Part shown: piece by piece, positions 1 to 11,415 of the stretch
Layout of the letters: every line of letters begins with the position of its first letter
Position numbering within the stretch: position 1 is the stretch's first letter
From: Dastarcus helophoroides
Taxonomy: Eukaryota > Arthropoda > Insecta > Coleoptera > Bothrideridae
Assembly (NCBI GenBank): GCA_028583605.1
Contig: CM053335.1
Coordinates: forward strand, 19,050,068-19,114,067
Length of the DNA: 64,000 nucleotides
Direction: 5' to 3'
The notes under the pieces: model-generated
The model's database searches: none
The model's input: the letters and a program-made list of their open reading frames with translations, nothing else
What the model was told of the DNA's origin: nothing
Position numbers and translations under genes: made by a program

Positions 1-16
1 GTCCGTTTCACCAAAA
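1..16. mobile_element. Terminal remnant of the palindromic short element at the window edge
   Basis: The first 16 bases (GTCCGTTTCACCAAAA) match the outer end of the palindromic element found many times in this window, which typically reads GTCCGTTCCACCAAAA. The rest of this copy lies left of the window. Confidence 0.6.
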
Positions 17-780
17 TTAAAAAAAATGTTACCATTAAGATATTGGAAAAGTCTTCACTCGAAATATTGATAAGATAGTTGATCTGATAAACGAAAGTCT
101 TAAAATCTCGACTTCAAAATTTTCGCCTTCAATTTGGAAATTTCGATTTTAATTTTGAGGATTCAATTTTTGCTGGAAAATTTGACTTTTAACCAAATAT
201 TTGTCTTGAAACCTGAAATTTCTGAAGAATAATTAAAATTTTGAAAGTATAAGTAAAAAGTGTATACAAATTTCGATTTTAATCTCGAAATTTCGATTTT
301 TAAAACAGATAATTGGCTTCAAAGGTGCAATTAAACTCGAAAAAATAAAATTTTGAATTAATTAAACTTTTAAATTTGGAGTTTGCAAGAAATTAAAGGA
401 AAAGTTCAAATTAAGTCGACATTAGCGACGAAACAATTTTATTACAATAGAAATTTTGATTTTATTATTAAATATTATGGAAAAATATACTCGAATTTTC
501 AAGGCAAAAAAAATGTTCAGTTTACTCCGTATTTTGGGCGATAAACTGAAATTTCGACGAAACGTAAAAATTAATGAAAACAAGATCGGATTTTTAACAG
601 GAGATTTCGAAATAAAATCGAAACTTTGAATAAGAAATTGAACTTTCGAGAAAATCTTGAAAATTAACAAAAATTACGCTTGTTCAAGTTAAAAATATCA
701 GAGTTTCAAGAGAATTTATCGAAATATCGACACAAAAACAGATACAAATTCCGAAAAACTGCGACAATGGAAAGATGGGC
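17..780. repeat. Degenerate AT-rich spacer with TCGAAATTT motifs
   Basis: No gene seen. The stretch is full of degraded units related to AAATTTCGA and TCGAAATTT, the motif that forms the dense array at 43.3-47.4 kb. Reading frames here are short and low-complexity. Confidence 0.6.
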
Positions 781-864
781 ACCCTACACCTAAAAACTAT
801 AGTCACCTTGTGAGTTTTTTTATTTATAACTTTGATCTTTCAGTGAATTGTCGACAATTTCAGT

Positions 865-1325
865 TTTTTTTTGTGGTCCTTGGTTATCTTCAAAAATTGA
901 AATAAAAATCTTGTCTGATGGAAGGGACTGGTCCTTGGTTATCTTCAAAAATTGAAATACAGAACTTGTCCCCTGAAACCAAGAAAGATTAAAAAACACA
1001 GAAAGGTTACTGGCTAACGCGTTGCGACAGCCAAGCTGTTATCTTCAGAGAGAAACCTTTGTTGTGTTTTTTTAATCTTTCTTGGTTTCAGGGGACAAGT
1101 TCTGTATTTCAATTTTTACAAATCTTATTCCCTCAAACCAAGATTAAAAAACACAACAGAGGTTACTGGCTAACGCGTTTCGATAGCCAAGCTATCATCT
1201 TCAGAGAGAAATGCGTTAGAGCAACCTCTGTTGTGTTTTTTAACCTTGGTTTCAGGGGACAAGATTTGTAAAAATTGATTGATTTTAATATTTTTTGGTT
1301 TCAAGGGACAAGTATTTCAATTTTT
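865..1325. mobile_element. Compound palindromic short element, two copies in tandem
   Basis: Two joined copies of the palindromic family. Each arm carries the landmarks CTTGTCCCCTGAAACC, AAAACACAACAGAGG, CTAACGCGTTTCGATAG and CATCTTCAGAGAG, then the reverse complement of these. The whole compound is flanked by a perfect 12-bp direct repeat, GACAATTTCAGT (853-864 and 1326-1337), read as a target-site duplication. It has no coding capacity. Confidence 0.8.
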
Positions 1326-1337
1326 GACAATTTCAGT

Positions 1338-1800
1338 GACTTGCACAAATAAATATTTCTAGTTTTTATAAAGCGATTAATGTGATAATTCCGAGTCCGG
1401 ATAATAAAATGCGGTGGGAGACCGGAAACGTTTAAAAAGCCCAAAATTAAACCGTCAAACAAAAAAGTGTTCCACAGGCGTCCAACAATGGATCCTCGCG
1501 ATCCGACCGAGGATTAAATAACACTAATTTTCTAATCTAATAATCGTGTTCGGTTATGCGTTAAACCACGTCTGTTTGCGGTTCAAAAAACAATATAAGG
1601 CACTATGCTTTCGACCGCCTAATGCTTTCGGTTATCGAAGACAATTCAGCCTATCCGAAAAACTTCGTTTAATCCAATTACGATGTTAGATAACTGACAC
1701 ACATTTGCGGAATTTTGCAAAAAAAGACCAATTGGAAAATTGTGTCACGTTCCGGAAGATGGAATCGATTCGGTTCGAATTGCGTAATTTTTTCTTACCT
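1338..1800. other. Unique 5' flank of the first cuticle gene
   Basis: Non-repetitive sequence upstream of the TATA box at 1804. No gene seen. It is the most likely place for the regulatory region of the downstream cuticle gene, but no specific binding site is claimed. Confidence 0.4.
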
Positions 1801-1803
1801 ATC

Positions 1804-1812
1804 TATATATAA
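1804..1812 (+). promoter_or_regulatory. TATA box of the first cuticle gene
   Basis: A TATATATAAAG-type match lies about 95-100 bp before the start codon at 1906. A transcription start about 30 bp downstream (around 1835-1842) would give a 5' UTR of about 65-70 nt, normal for insect cuticle genes. The start site is inferred. Confidence 0.6.
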
Positions 1813-1905
1813 AGCGATTATCGATGCGTTTGTCTTCTAGTCGTTTTCACACTTTGTACTTCGATCGAATGCGCTCTCGGATACGTTTCGGTGTTAGTTG
1901 AGAAA

Positions 1906-4333
1906 ATGAAGATGTTTATAGTCATGGTAAGTTATTAGATTAGATTTACAGATGGATTTTTTTGCAATAATTTCATGACAAAGCTTCCCTAGATAATTTA
2001 CTTTTTTTTCGTTTGAACGGTCCCTGAGATATGCACGATGATTTTTCGTTGTCGTTCAAAAAGAAATCATTTTTGACTTTCGTTAGGGGGGAGGTTGAGC
2101 AAAATTTATTCATGGAGACTCATTTAAATTATGAATTATCGTGGCCTAGCGTGACTTTTATAAATGGGGAACTGATTTGGAAAGGGAGAAATTTTGATGG
2201 AACGACATGGTCCTTGGTTTATCTTTAAGAATTGATATACAAATCTTGTCCCTTGAAACCAAAAACAATTAAAAGGCAGTTGCTCTTGACAGTAATTTAA
2301 TTTTTCTTGGTTTCAGGGGACAAGATTTGTATAATAATTTTTAAAGAGAGAAATGTTCAGTTACTTTAAATAATAAAAATGTTGCATTTGATTGTGATAC
2401 ATTCAAAGAAAGCTATTTTTTTGATATTATGAAATAAAAAATTATCAACTTCACTTAAAATGTAAAGAGATCCTTTCAAATTTTGCGACTAAATACAAAA
2501 AAAAAGTCGATTCAGTCACAAATTTGAGAGATTGTTCCAAATTTATTTTTAAATATCCAAATTTCAAGTTTAAACTCTAAAAATAATCATCAATTTTAAA
2601 CTCGGGATTTTGAGAAGACTGTTTAAAAGAACAAAACCGTTGACGTTCTCTAAATTTCGACCAATACTTCAAAATTTTTACAAAGGGTCGAAATTTTGAT
2701 AGTTTTTCTGGATGGACATTTTTTCCAGAGTTCCTAATTTAAAATTGCTATTAGGTTTTTTGTTCAAAAGTTGGACGTCCAAACTCGATTTTTTCGAGAA
2801 ACTATTGTGTTTTTTCTAGTAATTTAAACATTAATTCTACATTTCCCTTTTTTTTTTATAGAAGTTAGGGTTTAACAAACTAAAAATTTTTACTTAAAAC
2901 AAGAAAATTTGTTAACATTTAAAATAGTTCATCTTCTGTTCGAAAATTGAAATACAAATCTATACAGTATCTCTCTGAAGATGATAGCTTGGCTATCGAA
3001 ACGTTAGAGCAACGTTTGTTGTGTTTTTTAATCTTTCTTTGGTTTCAGTTGAGAAGATTTGTATTTCAATTTTTGAAGATAACCAAGGATTAGTCCGTTC
3101 CACCAAAATTATGTTAGAAAGTTTAACATTTATTAAAAAAATGATATTTTGAAAAATGCTTATTATTGAATTCAGTTTTTTTTTTAACTTTGACCCACTT
3201 TGACTTTTTTTAAAACTGTTAACCTTGTCTTCTTCTTAGACTTTTCTGAACATTTCGAATTAAAACTCGAAATTAAAATATCCAATGATAAGCTTCAAAT
3301 CTTGTGAAAACTCAAAATTTTAAAAAAACGCCTCGAAATCGTGTAACTTTTCCAAAATCAACATTTTAATCACGAAATTTTGGGTTTAAACCTTGAATAT
3401 ATGAGGAGAATGTGCACAAAACTTCCAAATTTTTAGAAAAAGTCAACAGTTTAAGAAAACATTCGTTGACTCGTTTCTGAACATTTTGTTTTGCTGTCAA
3501 AAATTCCAAAAATTTCAAAGGTAGAGTTTTATTAATATTGACTTCTAGTTTTTGAAATTTAGTATTTAATTTCGACATTTTTTCTCGAAATTTGGAATAA
3601 AACTCAAATAAGCTTAGTCATAAGTACTAGGTGATAAAAGTTGAAATACAAATCTTGTCCAAAGAAACCAAGAAAGATTTGTATTTTAATTTTTGAAGAT
3701 GATCAAGGACTGTTCCACTGTTCCACCAAAACGTGATATAAAGTTTTTAAAATAGGAAAAGTATGCAAGTAAATTTTCATTTTGTAAAGGAAGCTGTGCT
3801 TTTCTAGCTTCCATGGAAAAGACGCCCCTGAATGTATGACATCTTCTAAACTAGATTAGGGAAGTCAAGAGTTATAATCTGTCTGATAAGACGATTTTCT
3901 TCATTCGTATTTGGTACAATTCCATTTAAGTTTAAAACGACAAATTTTGTAGATGCTGAGTAGTTTTTTCACCGACGTCTCATTCGCGAAGGAGAGTTTC
4001 TCATTTCAGAAATTTCGAGGTCCTGTCAGCGGCCAAATTAGCTCTATATCGGTGGGCAATCGCATCGATTACGTCGTAAGTAGATAAAGCGCTTTTGGGC
4101 CGTTTCCAAACACTTCATTTTTTTAGGCTAAACCAGATTATTCATTTTCCTACGGTGTGGAGGATCCAGTGACCGGTAATTCTCAAGTACATAAGGAAAG
4201 TCGAGATGGTGATGCTGTGCATGGTGAATATAGGGTGTTGCAAGCAGACGGAATGGTCAGGGTCGTGAAATACACAGCCGACGCTTTGAACGGCTTCCAG
4301 GCCACCATAGAATATGAACCTTATCATTTGTGA
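1906..4333 (+). CDS. RR-2 cuticular protein, chitin-binding (3 exons, complete)
   Basis: Exons 1906-1926, 3953-4075 and 4127-4333 join in phase 0 with GT-AG introns and give 116 residues. Residues 1-19 (MKMFIVMMLSSFFTDVSFA) form a plausible signal peptide split between exons 1 and 2, as is usual in this family. Residues 53-113 are the Rebers-Riddiford chitin-binding domain: YSFSYGVEDPVTG, then ESRDGDAVHGEYRVLQADG, then KYTADALNGFQATI, the RR-2 form with RDGD and YTAD. By family knowledge it is secreted from epidermis and binds chitin in rigid cuticle. There is almost no tail after the domain, so it is short for RR-2. A second acceptor at 4010 is in frame and would remove 19 residues, including most of the signal peptide, so 3953 is preferred. 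Intron 1 (2.0 kb) holds three palindromic element insertions. The domain call is strong; the acceptor choice is moderate. Confidence 0.9.
2192..2342. mobile_element. Palindromic short element in intron 1 of the first cuticle gene
   Basis: A degraded copy starting TTTTGATGGAACG with both arms recognisable (CTTGTCCCTTGAAACC, then GGTTTCAGGGGACAAG). It is flanked by AAAGGGAGAAA (2181-2191) and AAAGAGAGAAA (2343-2353), an 11-bp duplication with one mismatch. Confidence 0.7.
2944..3108. mobile_element. Palindromic short element, mostly one arm, in intron 1
   Basis: It runs from the element's central CTCTCTGAAGATGATAGC through AACACAACAAACG-like and GGTTTCAG landmarks to the outer end GTCCGTTCCACCAAAA. 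The other arm is reduced to a short stub. No clean target duplication was found next to it. Confidence 0.7.
3641..3731. mobile_element. Deleted palindromic short element in intron 1
   Basis: Only the outer parts of both arms remain (TTGAAATACAAATCTTGTCC and TTCCACCAAAA). It is flanked by imperfect repeats GTGATAAAAG and GTGATATAAAG. Confidence 0.6.
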
Positions 4334-4365
4334 CGTAATTTGATCCCTGAATCCTTCGCTGTGAT

Positions 4366-4371
4366 ATTAAA
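4366..4371 (+). terminator. Candidate poly(A) signal ATTAAA of the first cuticle gene
   Basis: ATTAAA lies 33 bp after the stop codon. It is a common variant signal, and no AATAAA occurs closer. This is a weak call. Confidence 0.35.
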
Positions 4372-4667
4372 ATTGTTTTCGATGTTAATTGTTGTTAAAA
4401 TTAGTAAAATTTCTTCTTATTGTTGAATGATTTAATTCCTTTCCTTTACCCACCCGTATGCCCGGCTGTTTCCTCCGTACGTCCCTCGATTTGTCCTTGC
4501 GTACGTCTCTACGTCCATCTGTCAGTCCATCGACCCATGATTTCAGATGGAATAATTCTAGAGAGTTCAATACTAGACACAATATATTAGCAGCAACTGT
4601 GAATATTAGAAATATGGATTTCGAAAAAAATATATATATTTTAGAAAATTATCGCTAAAATGAAGAA

Positions 4668-5105
4668 GTTCTTTTGGATTCAATACAAAGAAGTGATTCA
4701 CCTAATTCAAGACGAAAATTTGACTGATTCTCTCGAAACACTAGAGCACAGGCGTATGGTTGGTGACTTGTCTCTTTTCTACAAGTACTATCATGGAAGA
4801 TGCTCGCAGGAACTAATAGGATTGATCCCCCCAAGGGTAAGATTCTTGGGGCGTACTAGACAGTCGTAGACAGCAAATTCCTGTGCGGTCAAGCTTGACA
4901 CGATGAAGACTCCTATCTACGAAGACTTTTTTTTTCTATAGAACTTCCAAGCTGTGGAACTCGTTACTGAAAGAAATTTTCCCCAAAAATTACAACCTAT
5001 CCTTGCTTAAGAAGGCGGTTCATCGCCATCTATCCTTGCTTCCGCCTCCCTCTCGCAGTGCTTTGAAGGCACAATGGGGTTACCCTTTGCGAGTGTATTA
5101 AACTT
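4668..5105 (+). pseudogene. 3' tail of a non-LTR retrotransposon reverse transcriptase ORF
   Basis: Translated in pieces, this reads as the C-terminal tail typical of insect non-LTR pol proteins: SLETLEHRRMVGDLSLFYKY, then after an internal stop and frame change YRTSKLWNSLLKEIFPKNYN and LSLLKKAVHRHLSLLP. The conserved order of these blocks supports the call. The upstream polymerase core is missing, so this is a 5'-truncated dead copy. A second, slightly longer copy lies at 23131-23600. About 165 bp of shared 3' flank (to 5272) is its 3' untranslated end. Confidence 0.8.
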
Positions 5106-5362
5106 AAAAAAAAACACAATTACATTTTGATTATAAGCTAAACATTTTTCTTTTCAAAAGATATTTCATTTTTCTCAATATTTGTACTTTAATCGCTCAA
5201 TTTTTCCTTGAAAATACCGAGTTTAAGTGAGGCCATTGAAATCCAAAAGATCCCCAAAAACATCAACATCATCATCATCATCACCATCTATCCTTGTTTC
5301 CGCATATTACTCGCAGTTCTTTGAAGGCATAATGAGATTATCCTTTGAGTGGATTAAACTAA
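5106..5362 (+). mobile_element. Retrotransposon 3' untranslated end plus a second partial 3' end after a CAT microsatellite
   Basis: Positions 5106-5272 match the sequence after the copy at 23.6 kb. A (CAT)n run at about 5260-5285 follows. Then 5286-5358 repeats the last part of the ORF tail (CTATCCTTGTTTCCGC, TTTGAAGGCATAATG). This is a tandem 3' end. Confidence 0.65.
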
Positions 5363-5690
5363 AAAAAAAAAATTTTTAGAAAATATTGGACAAAGTCCAA
5401 AAAGTAGAATTTTGTAAATAAAATAGTAATTTTTAAAAAGATGAATTTCGGGACAAAAACCCAATTTTGAGAAAAAGTTGAAAATGGAGTCAAATTTAAA
5501 ATGAAAGTCTAACCAGAAAAATTAAAAAAATGTCAAAAGCTCGAAAAAAGTCGAACTTTCCAAAGATCGAATTTTGTTAAAGAATTTGCAATTTTGTGAA
5601 AAAAATTTTTAGAAAAAAGTGCATTTTGAGAAAAACGACAATTTCTAAAGACATTTTTTTCGTTTTTTTTTTACTGTTTTAATTGAACGT
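5363..5690. repeat. AT-rich degenerate spacer
   Basis: No gene seen. A-rich low-complexity sequence with scattered GAAAAAGT and TCGAA motifs. Confidence 0.5.
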
Positions 5691-5720
5691 TGACATGTTT
5701 AAATACGAATCGAATTTCGT

Positions 5721-5726
5721 TTTATT
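5721..5726 (-). terminator. Candidate poly(A) signal of the divergent RR cuticle gene
   Basis: TTTATT on the + strand is AATAAA on the coding strand, about 380 bp beyond the stop codon at 6105. The spacing is plausible but unproven. Confidence 0.3.
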
Positions 5727-6104
5727 GTATTATGATTTATTTAGATTTAATTTTGTCGAAGTTCAGTTCTGAAACGTCGAATTTGCATGCGCTGGCGATC
5801 GAAATACTGGTTGGGTGTGGCAACAGTTGCTACATTTTAGAACAACCGAACAGAAGGCAATCAGGACCCACTTGTTTAATGTCATTATAACGACATGTAC
5901 CACATACGTCGAATAGTTCAAATGTCAAGTTCTCCCGACGTTGTTTAAATGTCAACAATATCTTGTTTTGGTAAATTAAACTTGTTCAAGCCGACAGACA
6001 GCTAATGGATCTTGATAAATGCCCCATACCTGGGTGTTATTAGTTGGGGTGAAAATTAAACAATTTCTGACTGTACGACTGCTGTAATTAATTTACTGTT
6101 AGCA

Positions 6105-7836
6105 TTAGGGTAAATTAGGGTATTTTCTAGTTGTTTTAAAGAGATCTTTCGTTATTAAACCAACCGGTGGTTTCAAAATGATCGGCTTACTGTAGTATTT
6201 GGGAAATTTCAAGTGACCAACCGGATAACGACCTGAAACAAAACGAAATTCAATTAAGGGCACGTAGGCACCTAAACAACTACCGATACCGTTAATTTGT
6301 TGCAACAACCACGCCTCATTCTCACAAGTTAACGTCCGTAATTCGATCGAATTTGTTTTAGATAGCATTCATATTATGAAATGTTAATCGATCGAGCTAT
6401 TTGTTAAGATATGTAATAGATTTTGCAATCAATTATGACGGATTGAATTTCTGTTTTCCACTTTGGCTTTTAACGAATCCACATGAGGACGTAATTGCAC
6501 ACTTACCTGTTGGTCTTCTGAAGATAACAGCGGATTTGAAACCATGATCTCCATCCACGTTGTAGTCCACCGTTCGAATTTTACCATCCGGCTGAAGGAA
6601 ACTGTAGGAACCGTGAACGATATCCAGATGCCCTTCCTCCCTGTGTTGCATTATGATATCCAATGCGTTTATCGAGTATTGAAAGTTGTATGACGCCTTA
6701 AAATATAACGTAGTTATTTTATCGTGAAATGAAAACTTCTTTAGGGGCGCTAAACAATTTTGAATGGGAGGCAACTTATGGTTTGGCGTTACCATCATGT
6801 GTCACCATCGCGAGTTACCAATATGCTCCGCTGTTAACACATTTCCATCAATGGCAACATATGGTACAGAAGGATAATTTATGAAAGAAGCAGCGTTTTA
6901 TCAGTTATCTAAAAAAATTAGCAGCAGAGCGGACAAACAAGTATTCTCTTTTCCGAGGCCCAATTTTGTTTTAAAAACGAGAAATTTCGTTTTCCGAAGT
7001 GTACGTATTTTTTTTAATTGGAAAACGAGAAATCGCGTTTGCTGATGGCAATGTGTTAACATTATAGCATGTTGGTAACGCAAATTAGCGCGATGGTAAC
7101 GTGAAACGTTTATCTTCTATCAAAAGAAAATGAAGTTTAAACTTTAAATAATGCTGGTGGTTCTAAATGACAAACCACGTTTCTTAAAACCTAGTTTGAG
7201 TCGTACGGTTCCTGAAATATCGCCGTTTACCGATGAAAAATATTATCGGTTGCACGATTTAAGTTGTTGATAAAGTCATTAAGTCGTGTCAGTTTCAATG
7301 AAAACCAGTTTTTGTGTTTGCGGATTGATTTGTCAAACGTTGTACATTTTAATGAGTGGCTACCCATAGGCTACCATGGGTTTACATAAAAGATTCCTCA
7401 GGTTATACTTACGCTACACTGAAGATGGACAGCTACAATCAGCGCGGAAAGAAGGATCTGAAATATACAAAATATCTATTGAACATACGGAGGAGTTGTA
7501 ACCTCTCATAATAAAATGAGGAAAGGTCATAAACACATATCAGTAAATTAGGCATTTTGATTAATAACCGTAATTTATTTTTAAATTTTACAGTCGAAAT
7601 TGCATCAGTTAAGCCAACGTTGAATATAAAACGAGAAAAAAGCGATTTCGAACAATTTCAAACGAATACACATGTGTCAATAACCCCATTCTTTACAAAG
7701 TAAATATAATAAAACCGACAATTAAATCTAATAATCTTTTACGTGACATGAAGCGAATTGTCCTTGTGTAATTAAAGTCATGGTTGCGGAATTAAAAATA
7801 AATATTAAACACAAAAATTACCTTTTGTGGCAACAT
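6105..7836 (-). CDS. Divergent RR-type cuticular protein (4 exons)
   Basis: Exons on the minus strand are 7822-7836, 7413-7457, 6507-6696 and 6105-6232. All junctions are GT-AG and the frame is kept (phases 0, 0, 1), giving 125 residues. Exon 1 encodes MLPQK and exon 2 ILLSALIVAVHLQCS, together an n-region plus hydrophobic signal peptide. Residues 23-82 form a chitin-binding RR domain: YNFQYSI at the start, VHGSYSFLQPDGKIRTVDY in the middle, then GFKSAVIF. It keeps G-x-Y-x(5)-DG and the final GF, but has YNVD where RR-2 proteins have YTAD and lacks the usual D-x-x-TG before it. The 41-residue tail is rich in K, P and Y (KYYSKPIILKPP). Exons 2-4 are well supported. Exon 1 is inferred from a good AAG/GTAATT donor and phase; its 5' UTR would be very short if the TATA-like AATATATTTA at 7867-7876 is used. 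Confidence 0.8.
6712..6843 (+). repeat. Dispersed repeat family R, fragment in intron 2 of the divergent RR gene
   Basis: It shares the landmarks AAAACTTCTTTA, GCGTTACCATCA, GTGTCACCATC and TTACCAATATGCTC with 13247-13383, and in weaker form with 22815-23080 and 31990-32115. The exact ends are unclear. Confidence 0.6.
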
Positions 7837-7974
7837 AATATTAGCATAATGACAATGTACAAATTAAATATATTCGAAACGAATTTACAGAGGATATCCT
7901 GTTGCATTGGAATCGTATGAAATGAAATGCAAAATCAACAACATTTAAAATTCTGTCAAAACTCAACTAGGATA

Positions 7975-8170
7975 ACACATTTCTCTTTTTTTTAACTATG
8001 TATTGTCTCTTCTCACCTCTTCCTCTTCTCCCTTTTCTATCTATCTCTAACTTTTCCTTCTCTTTCTCTCTCGTTCTTTTGTGATGTTTTTTCCTAGCTG
8101 CATTTTCGCCCCTATTTTTTCCTTCTTCCTCATTTGTTCTCTTTGCTCCATCTCTATGAAGTTTTTTCAT
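7975..8170. repeat. Pyrimidine-rich low-complexity tract
   Basis: C/T-rich on the + strand with many CTTTT, TCTCT and TTCC runs. Peptide-like frames here are composed of K, R and E on the other strand and are compositional artefacts. Confidence 0.5.
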
Positions 8171-8229
8171 TAATATCTTATTTGTTCTCTCTGTATCTTC
8201 CCTGTTACATTGTTACGTATAGTTCAAGT

Positions 8230-9740
8230 GCCCCATCTAATCAAAAGTTGCGAGAAATATTTACGAAAAAAGTTGTAATTTTCGAAAAATCGAACTTATT
8301 AAAAAACCAAACATAAAAATATGAAATTCAGAATTTCCAATTAGGTCTTAAAATCAGGAATTTTTGAGTTTAAAAATTACAAAGGTACAATTTGGAAAAA
8401 AACATTATTTTCAAAGTTATTATTTTATAAAAACAAAATTCGAGTTTGAAGAAAAAATCTGAATAAAAAGGCAAAAAAATTTCAATTTATTGAACATTTT
8501 TAAATGGAAACTCAGATTTTTGATGAATTTTCGAATATTCGCCTCATTAATCAGCAACTCAAAATTGAAAACTTGGACTTTCCAAATGAATATCGAAGTG
8601 TTGAGAAATACTATTCAGTTTTTACAGCTTTTACTTCGACTAATTTACATTTTTATTCTATAAAAAAAGTTCGCCTTGCAAGTCATCTATTAAAAAAATC
8701 TGGATTTTTAAGTTTAAATATTGCAAACATATTTTTTAAAAAAAAAGTTTCTAGATAAGGTCAACTTTTTATAAACACAAAATTCGAATTTTAACACAAA
8801 ATCTGAACAAAAAATCTGAAGGAAGTGTTGAAAAATTCTATTAAAAAATTTATTATTAATTTTATTATTTTTTTTAGTATTAATAATAATCATAATAGTT
8901 CGAAGGAAAATCAAATTTTTGAAAAAAGATGTTAAAAAATTTCGAAATTTCGGGAAAAATTCTAATTTTTTTAATGGTGTGGTTTTGAGAAAGCAGTTGA
9001 CATTTCCAAAATAGTTGAATTTTGGTAAAAAGGGAAATTTCGAGAAAATCGAATTTTGAAAAAAGTTGGAATTTCAAACTGAATTCAAAATAAGGAAAAA
9101 TGCCGATGTTTTCAAGAATTTTGCGAAAAAAAAATCGAATTTTGAAAAAAAGGTGGGAATTTTCAAAAATATTTCTCGAAAATGTTACTGTTTTTATTAA
9201 AATTTTGCCACATCCCTGCAATTTCGAGAAAAAAGTGAAAATTTCTCAACATTAATTCCCATAAAACAATTTCTTTGAAGTTGTTATTTTTTTAATTTGA
9301 ATTTGGTCATAATTTTGAGAAAATAAAACAACTATTTTAGTTGATATTTCAAGAAAAACACAAATTTCGGGAAAAAGTAGAATTTTTCAAAATAGTCTCA
9401 ATTTTAAGATAAAACTTTAAAGTAGAAAAGGCTAATCTTGAGAAAAAAAGACCGTTTTATAAAGCCCAAAATTTGCAAAAATTGAGAATTATTGGAAAAT
9501 GTGGGTTTAAAAAAGTTAACATTTCTAGAGTAATATAGTTTTTCAGAAAACGAACGAAATCTCAAAAGCTGGACTTTGAAAAAAAGTTCAAGTTTCGCGG
9601 AAAAACTCTAATTATGAGAAAAAAGTCATCCTACGAGAATAAAACTAAAGACAATGAAACACGAATTTTGAAGAAAAAGTCGAAATTTCGAAAAAAGCGA
9701 ATTTTGTGATAAAGTCGAAATTTCGATAGCAAATCTCCTG
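8230..9740. repeat. AT-rich degenerate spacer with AAATTTCGA motifs
   Basis: About 1.5 kb of decayed TCGAAATTT-type units and A-rich runs. No gene seen. Near the end (9730-9790) a non-repetitive island reads GAGCCAGTGGGGAGCAAA, resembling the islands at 27405 and 28092. Confidence 0.55.
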
Positions 9741-10090
9741 AGCCAGTGGGGAGCAAAAGCGCTACTCTACTTCACCTGTCCCATCGCTGCTACTCACACA
9801 CCACAACATTTACATGATGATCTATTAAAATAAATAATTATTTTAAGTTGTCCTACCTGAATACCTAGGACAATTTTTTTAAAATAAGCTTCCATTCGTA
9901 GAAATTTCGTTGAAATTTCGAGTAGCAATTTTGGGGTTTAAAAATCGAAATTTCTGGAAAAATTCGACAAAACAGAGATAACAACATAATGACCGACAGG
10001 TAGAGCAATAGACAAGCAAAAAAATAAACCGAGAAAACGACAAACGAATAGACAGACATATCGACAGAATCACAGAGAGCGACATTTAGA

Positions 10091-10385
10091 CAGAACGACA
10101 TACAGGCAGAATGACTGACTGATAGAATGATACTGACAAAACAATAAACGATAGGCAAGTGACAGAAGGAGAGGTAGATAGACCGATTGACATTCAGTCA
10201 AAACGATAGACAGGCAGATAAACAAAAAGACAGAAAGCTGGAAAGATGCAAAAATAGAATGGCAGAAAAACGCTCATAGTGATATAGAAAGACAAAGATA
10301 TAAATGCAGAGACAAAAAAACAAAAACACATAAATGCACACAAAAAAACAGAAAGTTAGAAAGAAAAAAGATAAAAAGAAAGACA
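10091..10385. repeat. Left copy of a direct duplication bounding the 8-bp array
   Basis: Matches 11116-11415 at an offset of about 1,025 bp with many substitutions. Shared landmarks are CAGAACGACATACAG, GTAGATAGACCGAT, GACATTCAGTCAAAACGATA and AAAGCTGGAAAGATGCAAA. The units it contains are decayed GACAGA-type repeats. Confidence 0.8.
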
Positions 10386-11115
10386 ACAAGGCAGAAAGAC
10401 AGAAAGATAGAAAAACAGAAAGACAGAAAGAAAGACAGAAAGACAGAAAGAAAGACAGAAAGACAGAAAGACAGAAAGACAGAAAGAAAGACAGAAAGAC
10501 GGAAAGACGGAAAGACGGAAAGACGGAAAGACGGAAAGACGGAAAGACGGAAAGACGGAAAGACGGAAAGACGGAAAGACGGAAAGACGGAAAGACGGAA
10601 AGACGGAAAGACGGAAAGACGGAAAGACGAAAAGATGAGAAAACGGAAAGACGGAAAGACGGAAAGATGGAAAGACGAAAAGACGGAAAGACGGAAAGAC
10701 GGAAAGACGGAAAGACGGAAAGACGGAAAGACGGAAAGACGGAAAGACGGAAAGACGGAAAGACGGAAAGACGGAAAGACGGAAAGACGGAAAGACGGAA
10801 AGACGGAAAGACGGAAAGACGGAAAGACGGAAAGACAGAAAGACAGAAAGACAAAAAATAGAAAGACAGAAGAACAGAAAGACAGACGCAAACACAGAAA
10901 GACGGAAAGACGGAAAGACGGAAAGACGGAAAGACGGAAAGACGGAAAGACGGAAAGACGGAAAGACGGAAAGACGGAAAGACGGAAAGACGGAAAGACG
11001 GAAAGACAGAAAGACAGAAGAACAGAAAGACAGACGCAAACACAGAAAGACATAAAGACGGAAAGATGAAAAGGCAGAAAGACAGAAAGGCAGAAAGATA
11101 GAAAAAACAGAAAGA
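10386..11115. repeat. 8-bp tandem array, CAGAAAGA and CGGAAAGA blocks
   Basis: A short CAGAAAGA block (to about 10497) is followed by about 44 units of CGGAAAGA (10498-10850), a mixed spacer with AACAGAAAGACAGACGCAAA, about 14 CGGAAAGA units (10896-11005), the same spacer again, and a mixed tail. The C/G variant is sorted into blocks. An 8-bp unit gives the same peptide in all three frames on each strand, so the long open frames are not genes. Confidence 0.95.
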
Positions 11116-11415
11116 CAGAACGACATACAGACAGAATGATTGACTCATAGAATGGTAACAGACAAAACGATAAACGACAAGCAGGTGACAGAATTAGAGG
11201 TAGATAGACCGATCGACATTCAGTCAAAACGATAAGCAGACAGATAAACAAAAAGACAGAAAGCTGGAAAGATGCAAAGATGGAATGGCAGAAAAACCCA
11301 CATAGTAATACAGAAAGACAGAGACATAAATGCTGAAACAAAAAACAAAAATATATAAATGCAGATACAAAAAAACAGAAAGTCAGATAGAAAAAAGGCA
11401 GAAAAAAAGAAACAC
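11116..11415. repeat. Right copy of the direct duplication bounding the 8-bp array
   Basis: Partner of 10091-10385. After it, the array resumes as CAGAAAGA units only. Confidence 0.8.

Noticed and set aside
4142..4327. Minus-strand frame opposite the first cuticle gene
   Set aside because: It is a shadow of the real RR-2 exon at 4127-4333.
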